Positions 17,591 to 26,560 of a stretch of 64,000 nucleotides of DNA are shown here, piece after piece (within the stretch, counting starts at the first letter, position 1; every line of letters starts with the position of its first letter). Under the pieces are notes generated by a model, which ran no database searches, was not told where the DNA came from, and was given only the letters and a program-made list of their open reading frames with translations. Made by a program: the position numbers and the translations under genes. Origin of the DNA: Alphaproteobacteria bacterium (GTDB lineage Bacteria; Pseudomonadota; Alphaproteobacteria; TMED109); NCBI GenBank assembly GCA_022819905.1, contig JAJEGJ010000095.1, positions 91,709-155,708 on the forward strand. The letters are read 5' to 3'.

Positions 17591-18472
17591 CTACGGCGAC
17601 AGCCAGCGCACCGTCCCGAGGTCGGCCAGACGGTAGCCCCCCATCGATGCAGCCTTGCGCCGCAGAGGTTCGTTGCGGGCAAATCCCAGCAGCGTCTGCA
17701 CCGGTTCCGTGAAATATGCCCGGCGATTGATCAACAGGTCGAACCGCTCCTCGACGAGTGGCAGGAACGGCAGGTGGAACTGGCGTGCCATAGCTTCGAT
17801 TCCCATCGCGGCATCGGCTTCACCGGCTGCCACTGCTGCGGCGGCATCGCTTTCGGTCCGGGCAAGGCCGCTGGATGGGACCAGGTCGTTCAGCGTTAAC
17901 CCCGCTTTGGCCAGCAGATCCTCGAAGATTGCCGCGGCGCCTGCTCCCGGCTGGCGGAGGGCGACCCGTTTCCCTTTCAAGTCGGACATATGCGTCACTT
18001 CGCCCCGCACCCGATCCGACAGGATCAATCCCCGCGCCCGCACCGCCCACGCAATGAGAACGCTAGCGCGGATCCCCATCTCCTCGGCCGTCCGCACGTT
18101 CCAGCCCTGCTGTTCCGGGATATGGATTCCGGCCAGGGCCGCCCGCCCTTCGGAGAATCGCTTGAGGCCGTCGACGCTGCCGTTGAAGAGGGTTGCCAGA
18201 GTTGAACCGGATTCCCTCACCGCCCAGTCAAGTAGCGGATCATGCGAACCGGTAAGCACAGCGGGCCGTTCCCGGGGCATGGACGTGCCCGCGCCCTCGA
18301 TCCACGCCAAGATTTCGGTACTGGGGAAGAGCAACTTTCCGGTGACCCTGCGGTGAGGAATCCCGCCGCTCGCAGCCAGATCGTAGACCTTGCGTTCCTT
18401 TACACGGAGCAGCGCTGCCACCTCTTTCGTCGTCAGGTACAGCGGGTGGTCCCTCTGCGCGTCCGCCTGCAT
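17591..18472 (-). CDS. One-component regulator: excisionase-type helix-turn-helix plus periplasmic-binding-like domain
   Basis: About 293 aa. An N-terminal HTH_17/excisionase-type DNA-binding domain (LTTKEVAALLRVKERKVYDL) is followed by a type II solute-binding-like domain (PF12727-like) with GKRVALRQPGAGAAAIFEDL and the final ESDAAAAVAAGEADAAMGIE. Such fusions commonly sit by molybdate or tungstate transport genes and are thought to sense the anion or molybdenum cofactor. Its tail-to-tail position with tupA suggests control of the tup operon, which is an inference. The start is uncertain. The frame is open to 18520; the ATG at 18472 lies 13 bases after GGAGG, and another ATG at 18484 is too close to it. 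Confidence 0.82.
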   Translation of the reverse strand: MQADAQRDHPLYLTTKEVAALLRVKERKVYDLAASGGIPHRRVTGKLLFPSTEILAWIEGAGTSMPRERPAVLTGSHDPLLDWAVRESGSTLATLFNGSVDGLKRFSEGRAALAGIHIPEQQGWNVRTAEEMGIRASVLIAWAVRARGLILSDRVRGEVTHMSDLKGKRVALRQPGAGAAAIFEDLLAKAGLTLNDLVPSSGLARTESDAAAAVAAGEADAAMGIEAMARQFHLPFLPLVEERFDLLINRRAYFTEPVQTLLGFARNEPLRRKAASMGGYRLADLGTVRWLSP

Positions 18473-18672
18473 CCCGTGTCTCATGCCTCCAGGAACCGCA
18501 CCATCGGCAACGCAATGCATACAGGATATTCGGGCGGCCTGACGGTGCCACTCCTGGGCACGGGTTGTCCGTATCGCCGATAGCGCGCGGCATGGTGGGC
18601 CTGCCTCGATGACGAAACCGTCGGTGCTCCCTCGCGGCAGGGGCGCCCCATGGGGCCGTTACAATCCGAGGC

Positions 18673-19509
18673 ATGGGATTCATCATGACCATCTGGATCG
18701 CCAGTGCTCTTGAAAAGTCGTGGTTCAGGGGTGCCCTGGTCCTGGCAGCGTCCAGCTGCCTGTTGGCAGGCGCGCAAGCATTGGCCCAATGCCAAGACGA
18801 CGCACCGACGGTCTTGCACGGCGCATCTCCATCGTCGCCCGAGCCAGAGAGCCTGGTGCTGCTCCGGCACGCTTTGACCCGCGCCCATGACCCCGAGGTA
18901 CGCCCCGGGACTGAAAGCGGGCCTGATCGGGCTGCTCTTATCGTGCGTCTGGACGGGATTCTGGCCCGCATCAGAACGTCTTGGCCCGACATGACAGCGA
19001 TCACGGCTCACCCGCTCTGGCGACCTGGACGGCTGATCTTGCATTCGGACCCGTCACTGGGCGGGAGGGTCCTGCGGGCGCTTGGAGAACGCGGCACTCA
19101 CGCGCCGTTTTGTACCGGTCATAGAGGGTTTGATGCGCTCAATCGGGCCGTCGGCCTGCGGGCGATGACAACGTTTCCCCACCTGCCGGACATGTTCGTG
19201 ATTGATTTCGATTCGGACTTGGACGTTCCCGGCGTTGCCGCGCAATACGAAACCCTGGATCGGATGATCGCTGCGTCACCGGACGCTCCGACGGGAGACA
19301 GCCCCGGGATCCAGGTGTTGCGCTCGAACGGCGAATGGTTCCTGGTGTTCCGCGAGGCGTGGGGGGATTGTCCGTCCGGTTGCATGCATTCCGAGCTTCA
19401 CTTCTTCATCGCCGATGAGCGCAGGGTCGTCCGAATCCTTCACGAGCAGGCGTCCCGGATGGAAGGGTTCTCGGACATCCTCGCCGCACGCGGTTGGCGG
19501 CTTCAGTGA
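18673..19509 (+). CDS. Exported protein of unknown function with paired-Cys motif
   Basis: A 278-aa protein with a signal peptide (hydrophobic stretch at about residues 20-38, ending QALAQ). I do not recognise the family. The mature protein has Cys in APFCTGHRGFD, and a conserved-looking C-terminal motif WGDCPSGCMHSELHFF in which C-x3-C is likely a disulfide or metal pair in the periplasm. The early string LLRHAL recalls histidine phosphatases, but the other catalytic residues are missing. Codon use fits the neighbours. It stands alone between a regulator (divergent) and fhs. Confidence 0.7.
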   Translation: MGFIMTIWIASALEKSWFRGALVLAASSCLLAGAQALAQCQDDAPTVLHGASPSSPEPESLVLLRHALTRAHDPEVRPGTESGPDRAALIVRLDGILARIRTSWPDMTAITAHPLWRPGRLILHSDPSLGGRVLRALGERGTHAPFCTGHRGFDALNRAVGLRAMTTFPHLPDMFVIDFDSDLDVPGVAAQYETLDRMIAASPDAPTGDSPGIQVLRSNGEWFLVFREAWGDCPSGCMHSELHFFIADERRVVRILHEQASRMEGFSDILAARGWRLQ

Positions 19510-19826
19510 TGCGGCAGCGTCAGTTCCCGCGATCGACGCAGGTGCGGTCCCGGACTGAAGACTGCCGGCAGGACGATCCGGGGCTGCCACGGTGGCGATC
19601 CACACGCGTGGATTCACCAGAAGGGGATGAAGTGGGGATGTCGCGGTGGCGGCAGAGTGGGGGAAGCCCGTGTGGCCCCGGTTCCTCGCCAAACGTTCGC
19701 GGTATTGGAGGCTCCGGTGGGTTTGCCTGCTAGCTGGAGCCGAATTCCCAACCCAGCGTCGGCATGCTAGGAATGCTGGCTTTCCGGTCGGGCGACTTGC
19801 AGCACTGACCGCAGCAGGCCAAGCCC
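19510..19826 (+). other. Leader region before fhs, with a stem-loop
   Basis: About 317 bases with no supported gene. GGCTCC at 19710-19715 pairs exactly with GGAGCC at 19736-19741 around a 20-base loop, some 85 bases before the fhs start. It does not match any riboswitch consensus I can recall with confidence, including glycine, SAM-II and cobalamin. It may be a leader structure or chance in G+C-rich DNA. Confidence 0.3.
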
Positions 19827-21503
19827 ATGCACCAGACCAGCGATATCGAGATTGCGCATACCGCAAACCTTCTTCCCATCCAGGAAGTAGGCGAAAGGCT
19901 GCAGATTCCTGCAAGTCACCTGGTGCCATGGGGTCGAAGCGTCGCCAAACTCGACCTGGATTTCATCGAGTCATTGTCGGAACGCCCCGACGGCAGGCTC
20001 GTACTGGTGACGGCCATCACGCCCACTCCGGCCGGAGAAGGCAAGACCACCACGACGGTCGGGCTGGGCGACGCCCTCAACCGCGTCGGCAAGCGCACGG
20101 CGATTTGCCTCCGGGAACCCAGCCTTGGGCCGTGCTTTGGGCTCAAGGGGGGCGCGGCGGGTGGCGGCTACGCACAGGTCGTCCCGATGGAGGACATCAA
20201 CCTCCACTTTACCGGCGACTTCCACGCCATCGGTGCAGCCCACAACCTGCTGGCCGCGATGGTCGACAATCACGTGTACTGGGGAAACACGCTGCAGCTT
20301 GACGCGCGACGGGAGGGGTGGCGCCGGGTCGTGGACATGAACGATCGGGCCCTGCGCGACGTGGTGCTGTCCCTGGGCGGCGTCAGCAACGGCTTTCCGC
20401 GGCAGTCCGGGTTCGACATCACCGTGGCGTCGGAGGTCATGGCCATCTTCTGCCTGGCCGAGGGCATTGCCGACCTCGAGCGGCGGTTGGGCAACATTGT
20501 CGTTGGGCGGACCCGGGAGCGCGAGCCCCGCCGGGCGCGGGACCTACAGGCGGACGGCGCGATGGCGGTGCTGCTCAAGAATGCGTTGATGCCGAACCTG
20601 GTCCAGACGCTGGAGAACAATCCGGCGTTCGTGCACGGGGGGCCGTTCGCCAACATCGCCCATGGCTGCAATTCGGCGATCGCGACTCGCGCCGCGTTGA
20701 AGCTTGCGGACTACGTGGTGACCGAGGCAGGGTTCGGAGCCGACCTCGGGGCTGAGAAGTTCTTTGACATCAAGTGTCGAAAGGCGGGCCTCACGCCGGC
20801 TGCGGCCGTTGTGGTCGCCACGGTGCGGGCGCTGAAAATGCATGGCGGCGTGGCGGTGAAGGATCTGGGGAGCGAGGATCTCGAGGCCGTCAAGAGGGGT
20901 CTCGAAAATCTCGGCCGGCATCTGGACAATGTTGCGAAGTTCGGTGTACCGGCGGTGGTTGCAGTGAATTGCTTTACCAGCGACACGCAGTCGGAGATCG
21001 CGGCGATCCAGGACTACTGCGCTGCACGCGGAACGGTGGCAGTTCCCTGCACGCATTGGGCGGACGGCAGTGCCGGCACGGAGTTGCTCGCCCGGAGCGT
21101 GCTGGACCAGATTGAGGGCAGCTCGACGTCGTTTCGCCCCCTCTATCCCGATGACCTGGGACTTTGGGACAAGATCCAGCTGATTGCACGGGAAATCTAC
21201 GGGGCTGCATCGGCATCCGCGCCCCCTGGCGTTCGGTCGCAGATTGAACGGTTCGAGGACGAGGGCTACCGGCATTATCCGGTGTGCATGGCCAAGACGC
21301 AGTACAGTTTTTCGACGGATCCTGCCCGCAAGGGAGCGCCGACCGGACACACCCTTTCCGTGCGCGAAGTCAGAATCGCTGCGGGCGCAGAATTCCTCGT
21401 GGCGATCTGCGGAAACATGATGACGATGCCTGGTCTGCCACGGGAGCCCGCGGCAAATCGTATCCGTCTGGACGCAGAAGGTCAGGTCGAAGGGCTCTTC
21501 TGA
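19827..21503 (+). CDS. fhs: Formate-tetrahydrofolate ligase
   Basis: A 558-aa cytosolic enzyme that makes 10-formyl-tetrahydrofolate from formate, tetrahydrofolate and ATP, feeding purine synthesis or C1 metabolism. The P-loop is [20 protein letters not shown] near residues 67-86. [20 protein letters not shown] and the segment with [13 protein letters not shown] match the family. The full length of 550-560 aa is present with no disruption. It is monocistronic here, with no folD or fchA next to it. Confidence 0.98.
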   Translation: MHQTSDIEIAHTANLLPIQEVGERLQIPASHLVPWGRSVAKLDLDFIESLSERPDGRLVLVTAITPTPAGEGKTTTTVGLGDALNRVGKRTAICLREPSLGPCFGLKGGAAGGGYAQVVPMEDINLHFTGDFHAIGAAHNLLAAMVDNHVYWGNTLQLDARREGWRRVVDMNDRALRDVVLSLGGVSNGFPRQSGFDITVASEVMAIFCLAEGIADLERRLGNIVVGRTREREPRRARDLQADGAMAVLLKNALMPNLVQTLENNPAFVHGGPFANIAHGCNSAIATRAALKLADYVVTEAGFGADLGAEKFFDIKCRKAGLTPAAAVVVATVRALKMHGGVAVKDLGSEDLEAVKRGLENLGRHLDNVAKFGVPAVVAVNCFTSDTQSEIAAIQDYCAARGTVAVPCTHWADGSAGTELLARSVLDQIEGSSTSFRPLYPDDLGLWDKIQLIAREIYGAASASAPPGVRSQIERFEDEGYRHYPVCMAKTQYSFSTDPARKGAPTGHTLSVREVRIAAGAEFLVAICGNMMTMPGLPREPAANRIRLDAEGQVEGLF

Positions 21504-21979
21504 CAGGCGGCGTTGGTGCTCTTGCGCATGCGGCGAGCCTCCCTGAAAGCTTGGTCATGCCCCGGCATTGCGTCCGGCATTCCTCCGGGTCTCCGCGACG
21601 TTCAGGCGGGCAAAGAGCGACCCGAACTCAGACGAGAATGATCGAATAAACAGGTGGACAACGGCAATTAGAATATCGTGTTGTACTGGTAATATGACGA
21701 CTACATGAAGAGGACTGCCGTATTGTTCCCGCGCGCTGCCGACGATCGCGTGCAGGGAGCCACTCGGCGGCACGCGCCCGATCGCCCCGGTTGCTGGCGG
21801 CGGACCGCCGGATGGCGTGGAACGGCTCGTGCAGTGCCGCATCGGCGACCGTACGCGGCCGGTGAAACTCCGTAACGACTGCGCTGCACGGCTCTCCAGA
21901 GCCTGACATAGGCGCACTGGTTGACTTCTGATCCGCCTGTGGGCATGACACGTCGGAACGTGCACGAGCGGGTGTCGGC
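21504..21979. other. Intergenic region before the DUF1538 operon
   Basis: About 476 bases without a credible gene. An A/T-richer patch at 21645-21720 (including AATATCGTGTTGTACTGG and TAATATGAC) is the most likely promoter area. No RNA gene or clear terminator was recognised. Confidence 0.4.
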
Positions 21980-22768
21980 ATGCGAATTCCGTCTTCACCT
22001 GCCTTGCAGCCAGCGCCTCGCAGCGCATCTGCCTCAGGACGGGCGCTCCGACGGTTCCTGCGTCTCTTCGCGGGCGCCGGTCGTGACCTGGCGCCGCTGA
22101 TCGGTGTCGTCGCGTTCTTCCAGTTCGTCATCTTTCGCCAACCGCTGCCCGACTTCGAGTCGATCCTGCTGGGATTGGTCTTTGTCGTCCTGGGGCTGGC
22201 CATGTTCATACACGGGCTTGAGACCAGCCTGTTCCCCATCGGGGAAGACATGGCGAACGCCCTCACGGCGAAAGCGAGCGTGCCGTGGCTGCTGGTCTTT
22301 GCGTTCGGCTTGGGTTTCGGGACCACAGTTGCCGAACCGGCATTGATCGCGGTGGCAGGTGAGGCCGGCAAGATTGCCGCTGAGGCGGGCATGATCGAAG
22401 CGACGCCGGCAGCAATTGAGCACTGGTCCAATCGGCTTCGGCAGGTTGTTGCCGTGTCCGTGGGCTCGTCGATCGTGCTGGGGGTAATGCGCATCATCCG
22501 TGGATGGCCGATCCACTTCATCGTGATCGGCGGCTACATGGTGGTCCTGGTCATGACGGCGTTCACACCGCCTGAATTCGTCGGAATTGCGTACGACGCG
22601 GGTGGCGTGACCACGTCGACCATCACGGTGCCCCTCGTGGCCGCGCTCGGGGTGGGGTTGTCGACGGGAATCCGCGGCCGAAGCCCGGTCACGGACGGTT
22701 TCGGAATGATTGCGCTCGCGAGTCTCTTTCCGATCATCTTTGTGCTCGGTTACGGAATGGTGTCGTGA
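21980..22768 (+). CDS. DUF1538-family membrane protein, first of a pair
   Basis: A 262-aa polytopic protein of the DUF1538 family, thought to be a transporter of unknown substrate. It has about six to seven hydrophobic helices. Two conserved blocks are visible: [20 protein letters not shown] near residue 115, and [20 protein letters not shown] followed by [20 protein letters not shown] near residue 205. Many homologues are about twice this length, with two DUF1538 repeats; here the repeat is split into two genes. The first 35 residues are polar, so the start may be further in. It overlaps the next gene by 4 bases. Confidence 0.85.
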   Translation: MRIPSSPALQPAPRSASASGRALRRFLRLFAGAGRDLAPLIGVVAFFQFVIFRQPLPDFESILLGLVFVVLGLAMFIHGLETSLFPIGEDMANALTAKASVPWLLVFAFGLGFGTTVAEPALIAVAGEAGKIAAEAGMIEATPAAIEHWSNRLRQVVAVSVGSSIVLGVMRIIRGWPIHFIVIGGYMVVLVMTAFTPPEFVGIAYDAGGVTTSTITVPLVAALGVGLSTGIRGRSPVTDGFGMIALASLFPIIFVLGYGMVS

Positions 22769-23565
22769 CAGGTATCGGTCAGGCAGCCGCCGACCTCGCG
22801 CCTGCTCTGCTGCAGACTCTCTCGGACGTGCTCCCGATCATTCTTCTCCTGTTTGTTTTTCAGATCGTGGTCCTGCGTCGCCCGTTGCGTCACCCCGGCA
22901 GGAAACTGATCGGCCTGGGCTACGTCGTTGCCGGGCTGGCCCTCTTTGGTGCCGGACTGGAAAGCGCCTTGTTTCCCTTGGGCCGAAGCATGGCTGCCCA
23001 ATTGACAGCGCCTGACTTCCTGGGGCTGGCGGAAGGCGAGATGGGGCCTCCCAGCGCGTACCTGTGGGTGTACGTCTTTGCAGCTGCGATCGGGTTCGCC
23101 ACCACGGTTGCCGAACCGGCATTGATCACGGTCTCCATCAAGGCGGAACAGGTGTCCGCCGGCACGATTCGGGCGTTTCCGCTCCGGCTGGCGGTTGCCC
23201 TGGGGGTCGCAGTCGGGGTGGCGCTTGGAACCTATCGGATCGTTTCGGGCACGCCACTCCACTGGTACATCATGGCCGGCTACCTGTTGGTTGCCGCGCA
23301 GACAATCTGGGCGCAGCGGGTCATGATTCCGATTGCCTACGATTCCGGCGGCGTCACCACTTCGACCGTGACGGTTCCCGTGGTTTCGGCGCTGGGAATC
23401 AGCTTGGCCGCGGCGATTCCGGGCCGCAGCCCGCTTGTCGATGGATTTGGACTGATTGCCTTCGCCAGCCTCTTTCCGATCATTTCGGTACTGGCCTACG
23501 CGTGGACGGCTGCTTGGCTGCTGCGTTACCGTCGCTGGACCAGACGACGCGAGAGGACATCATGA
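22765..23565 (+). CDS. DUF1538-family membrane protein, second of a pair
   Basis: A 266-aa paralogue of the upstream gene, with a GTG start inside the preceding stop (GTGA overlap). It repeats the same two signatures: [20 protein letters not shown], and [20 protein letters not shown] followed by [20 protein letters not shown]. The pair very probably forms a heteromeric membrane complex equivalent to one double-repeat DUF1538 protein. Charged motifs within hydrophobic segments (AEPAL, YDxGGVTTS, GRSP) suggest a transport path. The PII-like gene starts 4 bases before its stop. Confidence 0.85.
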   Translation: MTGIGQAAADLAPALLQTLSDVLPIILLLFVFQIVVLRRPLRHPGRKLIGLGYVVAGLALFGAGLESALFPLGRSMAAQLTAPDFLGLAEGEMGPPSAYLWVYVFAAAIGFATTVAEPALITVSIKAEQVSAGTIRAFPLRLAVALGVAVGVALGTYRIVSGTPLHWYIMAGYLLVAAQTIWAQRVMIPIAYDSGGVTTSTVTVPVVSALGISLAAAIPGRSPLVDGFGLIAFASLFPIISVLAYAWTAAWLLRYRRWTRRRERTS

Positions 23566-23885
23566 AACTGAAACTCATCATTGCCATCGTTCCCGATACC
23601 CGCACGGAGGATTTGCAGGAAGCGGCACGGACGGCCGGGGCTACGGGCATTACCGTCATCCACCAGGCGCGTGGCGAGGGCCGCGCGCCCGCAAAGACGT
23701 TCCTTGGCATGGACACGCAACTGATGTGCGATGCCCTGATGTTCGTGGTGGCGGCCAGTCGGGCTGAACGTGTCCTGGCAGCCATCACGGAGGCGGGTGG
23801 ACTCGAAGACGAGGAGGGGGCCGGAGTGGCGTTCCAGCTCGACGTCGAAGCCGCCAGGGGGTTCCTTACGCAGTTGCCTGACTGA
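23562..23885 (+). CDS. Divergent PII-like signalling protein
   Basis: A 107-aa protein with the ferredoxin-like PII fold. [20 protein letters not shown] forms the first strand and helix, GATGITVIHQARGEGR leads into the T-loop, and ALMFVVAASRAERVL is the later strand and helix. The T-loop lacks the classical uridylylated Tyr. The B-loop region (EAGGLEDEEGAGVAFQLDV) departs from the ATP-binding T-G-x-x-G-D-G-K pattern. A different effector or constitutive mode is therefore likely. ATG at 23562 overlaps the upstream stop by 4 bases, so it is translationally coupled. By analogy with GlnK and AmtB it probably regulates the DUF1538 pair. Confidence 0.82.
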   Translation: MKLKLIIAIVPDTRTEDLQEAARTAGATGITVIHQARGEGRAPAKTFLGMDTQLMCDALMFVVAASRAERVLAAITEAGGLEDEEGAGVAFQLDVEAARGFLTQLPD

Positions 23886-23935
23886 CGATCTTCTCGCCGG
23901 ACCGCGGGGCCTGCTGCCGGAAGACGAGTCTTGCG

Positions 23936-24181
23936 CTATCGCCCCTTACGCCCCGTACGTAGACGGATTTCGAACACCCCATCACGCTCGACAATTCCGA
24001 GGAGCTCGTGGCCGGCGATCTCGCAAAAGGCCGTAAAGTCGGCCGGTGCGGACGAATCGTCGGCGGTCACTAGGGCTTCACTGCCGGACGACACGCGTCG
24101 CAATGCCTTCCGGGCCCGAATGACGGGCAGCGGGCACCGAAGCCCCCGATAATCAAGCGTGATCAGCGGTTCGTCCTTCAT
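23936..24181 (-). CDS. TusA-family sulfur-carrier protein
   Basis: An 81-aa member of the SirA/TusA/YedF family. The signature LDYRGLRCPLPVIRARKAL contains the sulfur-carrying Cys followed by P-x-P, near residue 15. The two-layer fold continues with CEIAGHELLGIVERDGVF. Family members relay persulfide sulfur for tRNA thiolation, molybdenum cofactor formation or sulfur metabolism. The frame is open upstream, but ATG 24181 begins exactly where homology starts. It overlaps the upstream carboxymuconolactone decarboxylase-like gene by 4 bases. It is convergent with the PII-like gene. Confidence 0.88.
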   Translation of the reverse strand: MKDEPLITLDYRGLRCPLPVIRARKALRRVSSGSEALVTADDSSAPADFTAFCEIAGHELLGIVERDGVFEIRLRTGRKGR

Positions 24182-24570
24182 GACGATGCCTGGCCGGCTT
24201 CCTCCTGGTCCCTGACCCGTTTCGCGATCCGGAAGGCCGCAACCCCCGCCGGCATACCGCTGTAGACGGAGACCTGGATGAGGGTCTCTCGTATCTCGTC
24301 CCACGTGCACCCGTTGCGGCGCGCACCTCGAACATGCAACTCGAATTCCTCGTCTCGGCCCAGGGTGGCCAGAATGCAGAGGTTGTTGAGGCTGCGGCGC
24401 GCCATGCTCAGCCCGTCACGGCCCCAGACGCCGCCCCAGCAGTACTCGGTGAGCAGATTCTGAAAGTCGTCCGTCAGTTGATCACTGTGTCCGGTCGCCC
24501 GATCAACATACTGATCACCCAGGACCTTTCTTCGGATTTCAAGGCCCTGCCGGTAGCGTTCCTCAGACAT
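24178..24570 (-). CDS. Carboxymuconolactone decarboxylase-family protein
   Basis: A 130-aa protein of the CMD/AhpD-like all-helical fold. It resembles 4-carboxymuconolactone decarboxylase (PcaC) in ERYRQGLEIRRKVLGDQYVD, EYCWGGVWGRDGL and ETLIQVSVYSGMPAGVAAFR. The AhpD C-x2-C redox pair is absent, which favours the PcaC-like subgroup. No other protocatechuate genes are in the window, so the real substrate is unknown. ATG 24570 is preferred (GGGAG 8 bases before) over GTG at 24591. It is coupled to the tusA-like gene. Confidence 0.88.
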   Translation of the reverse strand: MSEERYRQGLEIRRKVLGDQYVDRATGHSDQLTDDFQNLLTEYCWGGVWGRDGLSMARRSLNNLCILATLGRDEEFELHVRGARRNGCTWDEIRETLIQVSVYSGMPAGVAAFRIAKRVRDQEEAGQASS

Positions 24571-24830
24571 GGTGGTACTCCCATCCGTCACTTCCGGGTC
24601 GAAATGTAGCTGTATTCCACGACAACAGGGCGGAGCACGGGATGGTCCGACCCGGCAGTACTGCCAATGCTTGGAGGTGAGATGATTCGAGCGCCCGCGA
24701 AATGCCTCGATGGTGCGGCTCCACGGGTCCCGATACTGCGGTTGGCAAGCACGTCGGCGGCTGCGTGATTGTCTCGCTCCATTTCACCGGGCTACTATGA
24801 TGATGGTCAGCAGCCGGTAAGATTCTCCAG

Positions 24831-26555
24831 ATGCACGATCTCTTGATTAAGGGCGGCACCGTTGTCGACGGCACCGGTGCCAAGGCTCGGACTGCCGACG
24901 TGGCGGTACAGGGAGATGTCGTGGCGGCGGTGGGGAACGTGGATGGTCCCGCAAGACGGACCATCGATGCGGACGGGGCGCTTGTGCTTCCCGGCTGGGT
25001 GGACATTCATACGCACTACGACGGCCAGGCGACCTGGGATGCCGAGCTGACGCCCTCCTCTCTGCACGGCGTTACCACGACAGTGTTCGGAAATTGCGGG
25101 GTCGGCTTCGCTCCCGTGCGTCCCGGCAGCGAGCCCTATCTCATCAACCTGATGGAAGGGGTAGAGGACATTCCAGGTACGGTCTTGTCGGAAGGCGTTG
25201 ATTTTCGATGGGAATCGTTTCCCGAGTACATGGACGTCCTGGCCGAGACCCCTCGGACGATGGATGTGGCGGCGCAAATCCCGCACGGCGTGCTCCGGTT
25301 CTACGTGATGGGGGAGCGCGGCGCCGACCATGAAGCGGCACCCACCGAAGATGAGATTTCTCAGATGCGGGACCTGGCCGAAGCAGCCCTGCGAGCGGGC
25401 GCAGTCGGGATTTCGACATCAAGGACGACCAAGCACAGGGCCGCCGATGGCCGCATGACGCCCGGCCTGTCGGCGGACCGCGCGGAGTTGGCCGGGTTGG
25501 CTGAGGCCATGCGGAGGGCAGGAGCGGGGGTCTTCCAGTGCAACACGGACTTCGGTCCTGGAGAGTACGGGATCCTGGAGGAGGTCGCCCGGCGTTCGGG
25601 GCGACCGCTCTCGGTGCTCTTGCTCCAGATCGACCGTGAGCCCGAGTTGTGGCGGGAAACCCTGGGCGCCATCGAGCGCTCCAATCAGGCAGGGCTGCAG
25701 GTCAGAGGCCAGGTCGGATGCCGTCCGATCGGCGTGATGATGGGCCTGGAAACCAGCATGAATCCGTTCAAGACGCACCCGGCCTGGGAGCCGCTAGCCG
25801 GACTGTCGCCGAGCGACCGCGTCGCGGCACTTCAACTCCCGGACCTGCAACGACGACTGATCGAAGAACGGCCAACGGACCCGTACACCAAGTTCATGGA
25901 CTACGGGCTGACCCGGTCCTCCGAGTTCACACCGCGCTTCGACTACGAGCCGGTACCGGATGAAACTGTTCATGCGAGGGCGGCTGCGGCGAATCGATCG
26001 CCGTGGGGCCTGGCGCTCGAACTCATGCTCAAATCCGATGGCAAGGGGCTGTTGTTCTTCCCGTTTGAGAATTACGCTGGCGGCGACTTGGGCGTTATCC
26101 GCACGCTACTGGAATCGCCACACACCGTATGCGGCCTGGGGGACGGGGGTGCACACGTTGCGACGCTGTGCGATGCGGGCTACCCGACCTTCCTGCTCTC
26201 GTACTGGGCTCGCGACCGCGTCAAGGGTCCGGGCCTGCCGCTGGAGTACCTGGTCCACAAGCAGACGTTGGCAACGGCCGGTTCGTACGGCTTGCACGAT
26301 CGGGGGCAGCTGAGACCCGGGTTCCGTGCAGACATCAACGTCATTGACTTCGATTCCCTGAAGGTGACGCGGCCCGAAATCGTTTATGATCTTCCTGCCG
26401 GCGGGAAACGTCTCCTGCAGGGTGCGGATGGATACCTTCACACGATTGCCTCTGGGGTGGAGGTGCGGTCGATGGGCGAATTTACAGGTGCGCGGCCCGG
26501 CCGCCTCTTGCGGGGTGCGACAGCACTTCCGGCAGAGACGCAAACGGCGGCGTAG
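24831..26555 (+). CDS. N-acyl-D-amino-acid deacylase-like amidohydrolase
   Basis: A 574-aa amidohydrolase-superfamily enzyme of the D-aminoacylase group, expected to hydrolyse N-acyl-D-amino acids or related amides. The N-terminal beta-sandwich (DLLIKGGTVVDGTGA) leads into the TIM barrel. Metal ligands lie in WVDIHTHYDGQATWD (H-x-H, near residue 62). FGNCGVGFAPVRPG and the late GLGDGGAHVATLCDAGYPT, with the catalytic Asp, also match. The C-terminal GLHDRGQLRPGFRADINVID returns to the sandwich. The substrate is not fixed by sequence. ftsB follows after 5 bases, perhaps by read-through only. Confidence 0.9.
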   Translation: MHDLLIKGGTVVDGTGAKARTADVAVQGDVVAAVGNVDGPARRTIDADGALVLPGWVDIHTHYDGQATWDAELTPSSLHGVTTTVFGNCGVGFAPVRPGSEPYLINLMEGVEDIPGTVLSEGVDFRWESFPEYMDVLAETPRTMDVAAQIPHGVLRFYVMGERGADHEAAPTEDEISQMRDLAEAALRAGAVGISTSRTTKHRAADGRMTPGLSADRAELAGLAEAMRRAGAGVFQCNTDFGPGEYGILEEVARRSGRPLSVLLLQIDREPELWRETLGAIERSNQAGLQVRGQVGCRPIGVMMGLETSMNPFKTHPAWEPLAGLSPSDRVAALQLPDLQRRLIEERPTDPYTKFMDYGLTRSSEFTPRFDYEPVPDETVHARAAAANRSPWGLALELMLKSDGKGLLFFPFENYAGGDLGVIRTLLESPHTVCGLGDGGAHVATLCDAGYPTFLLSYWARDRVKGPGLPLEYLVHKQTLATAGSYGLHDRGQLRPGFRADINVIDFDSLKVTRPEIVYDLPAGGKRLLQGADGYLHTIASGVEVRSMGEFTGARPGRLLRGATALPAETQTAA

Positions 26556-26560
26556 ACCAG

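Noticed and set aside
18673..19509. Histidine phosphatase assignment for the exported protein because of LLRHAL.
   Set aside because: The R-H-G-E/D catalytic surroundings and the second catalytic His are absent.
19510..19826. Known riboswitch upstream of fhs.
   Set aside because: The conserved cores of glycine, cobalamin, SAM-II, SAH and molybdenum-cofactor classes could not be found by eye.
23064..23561. Upstream extension of the PII-like frame inside the second DUF1538 gene.
   Set aside because: The sequence is the out-of-frame shadow of the membrane protein; the PII fold starts exactly at ATG 23562 and the ATG overlaps the upstream stop.
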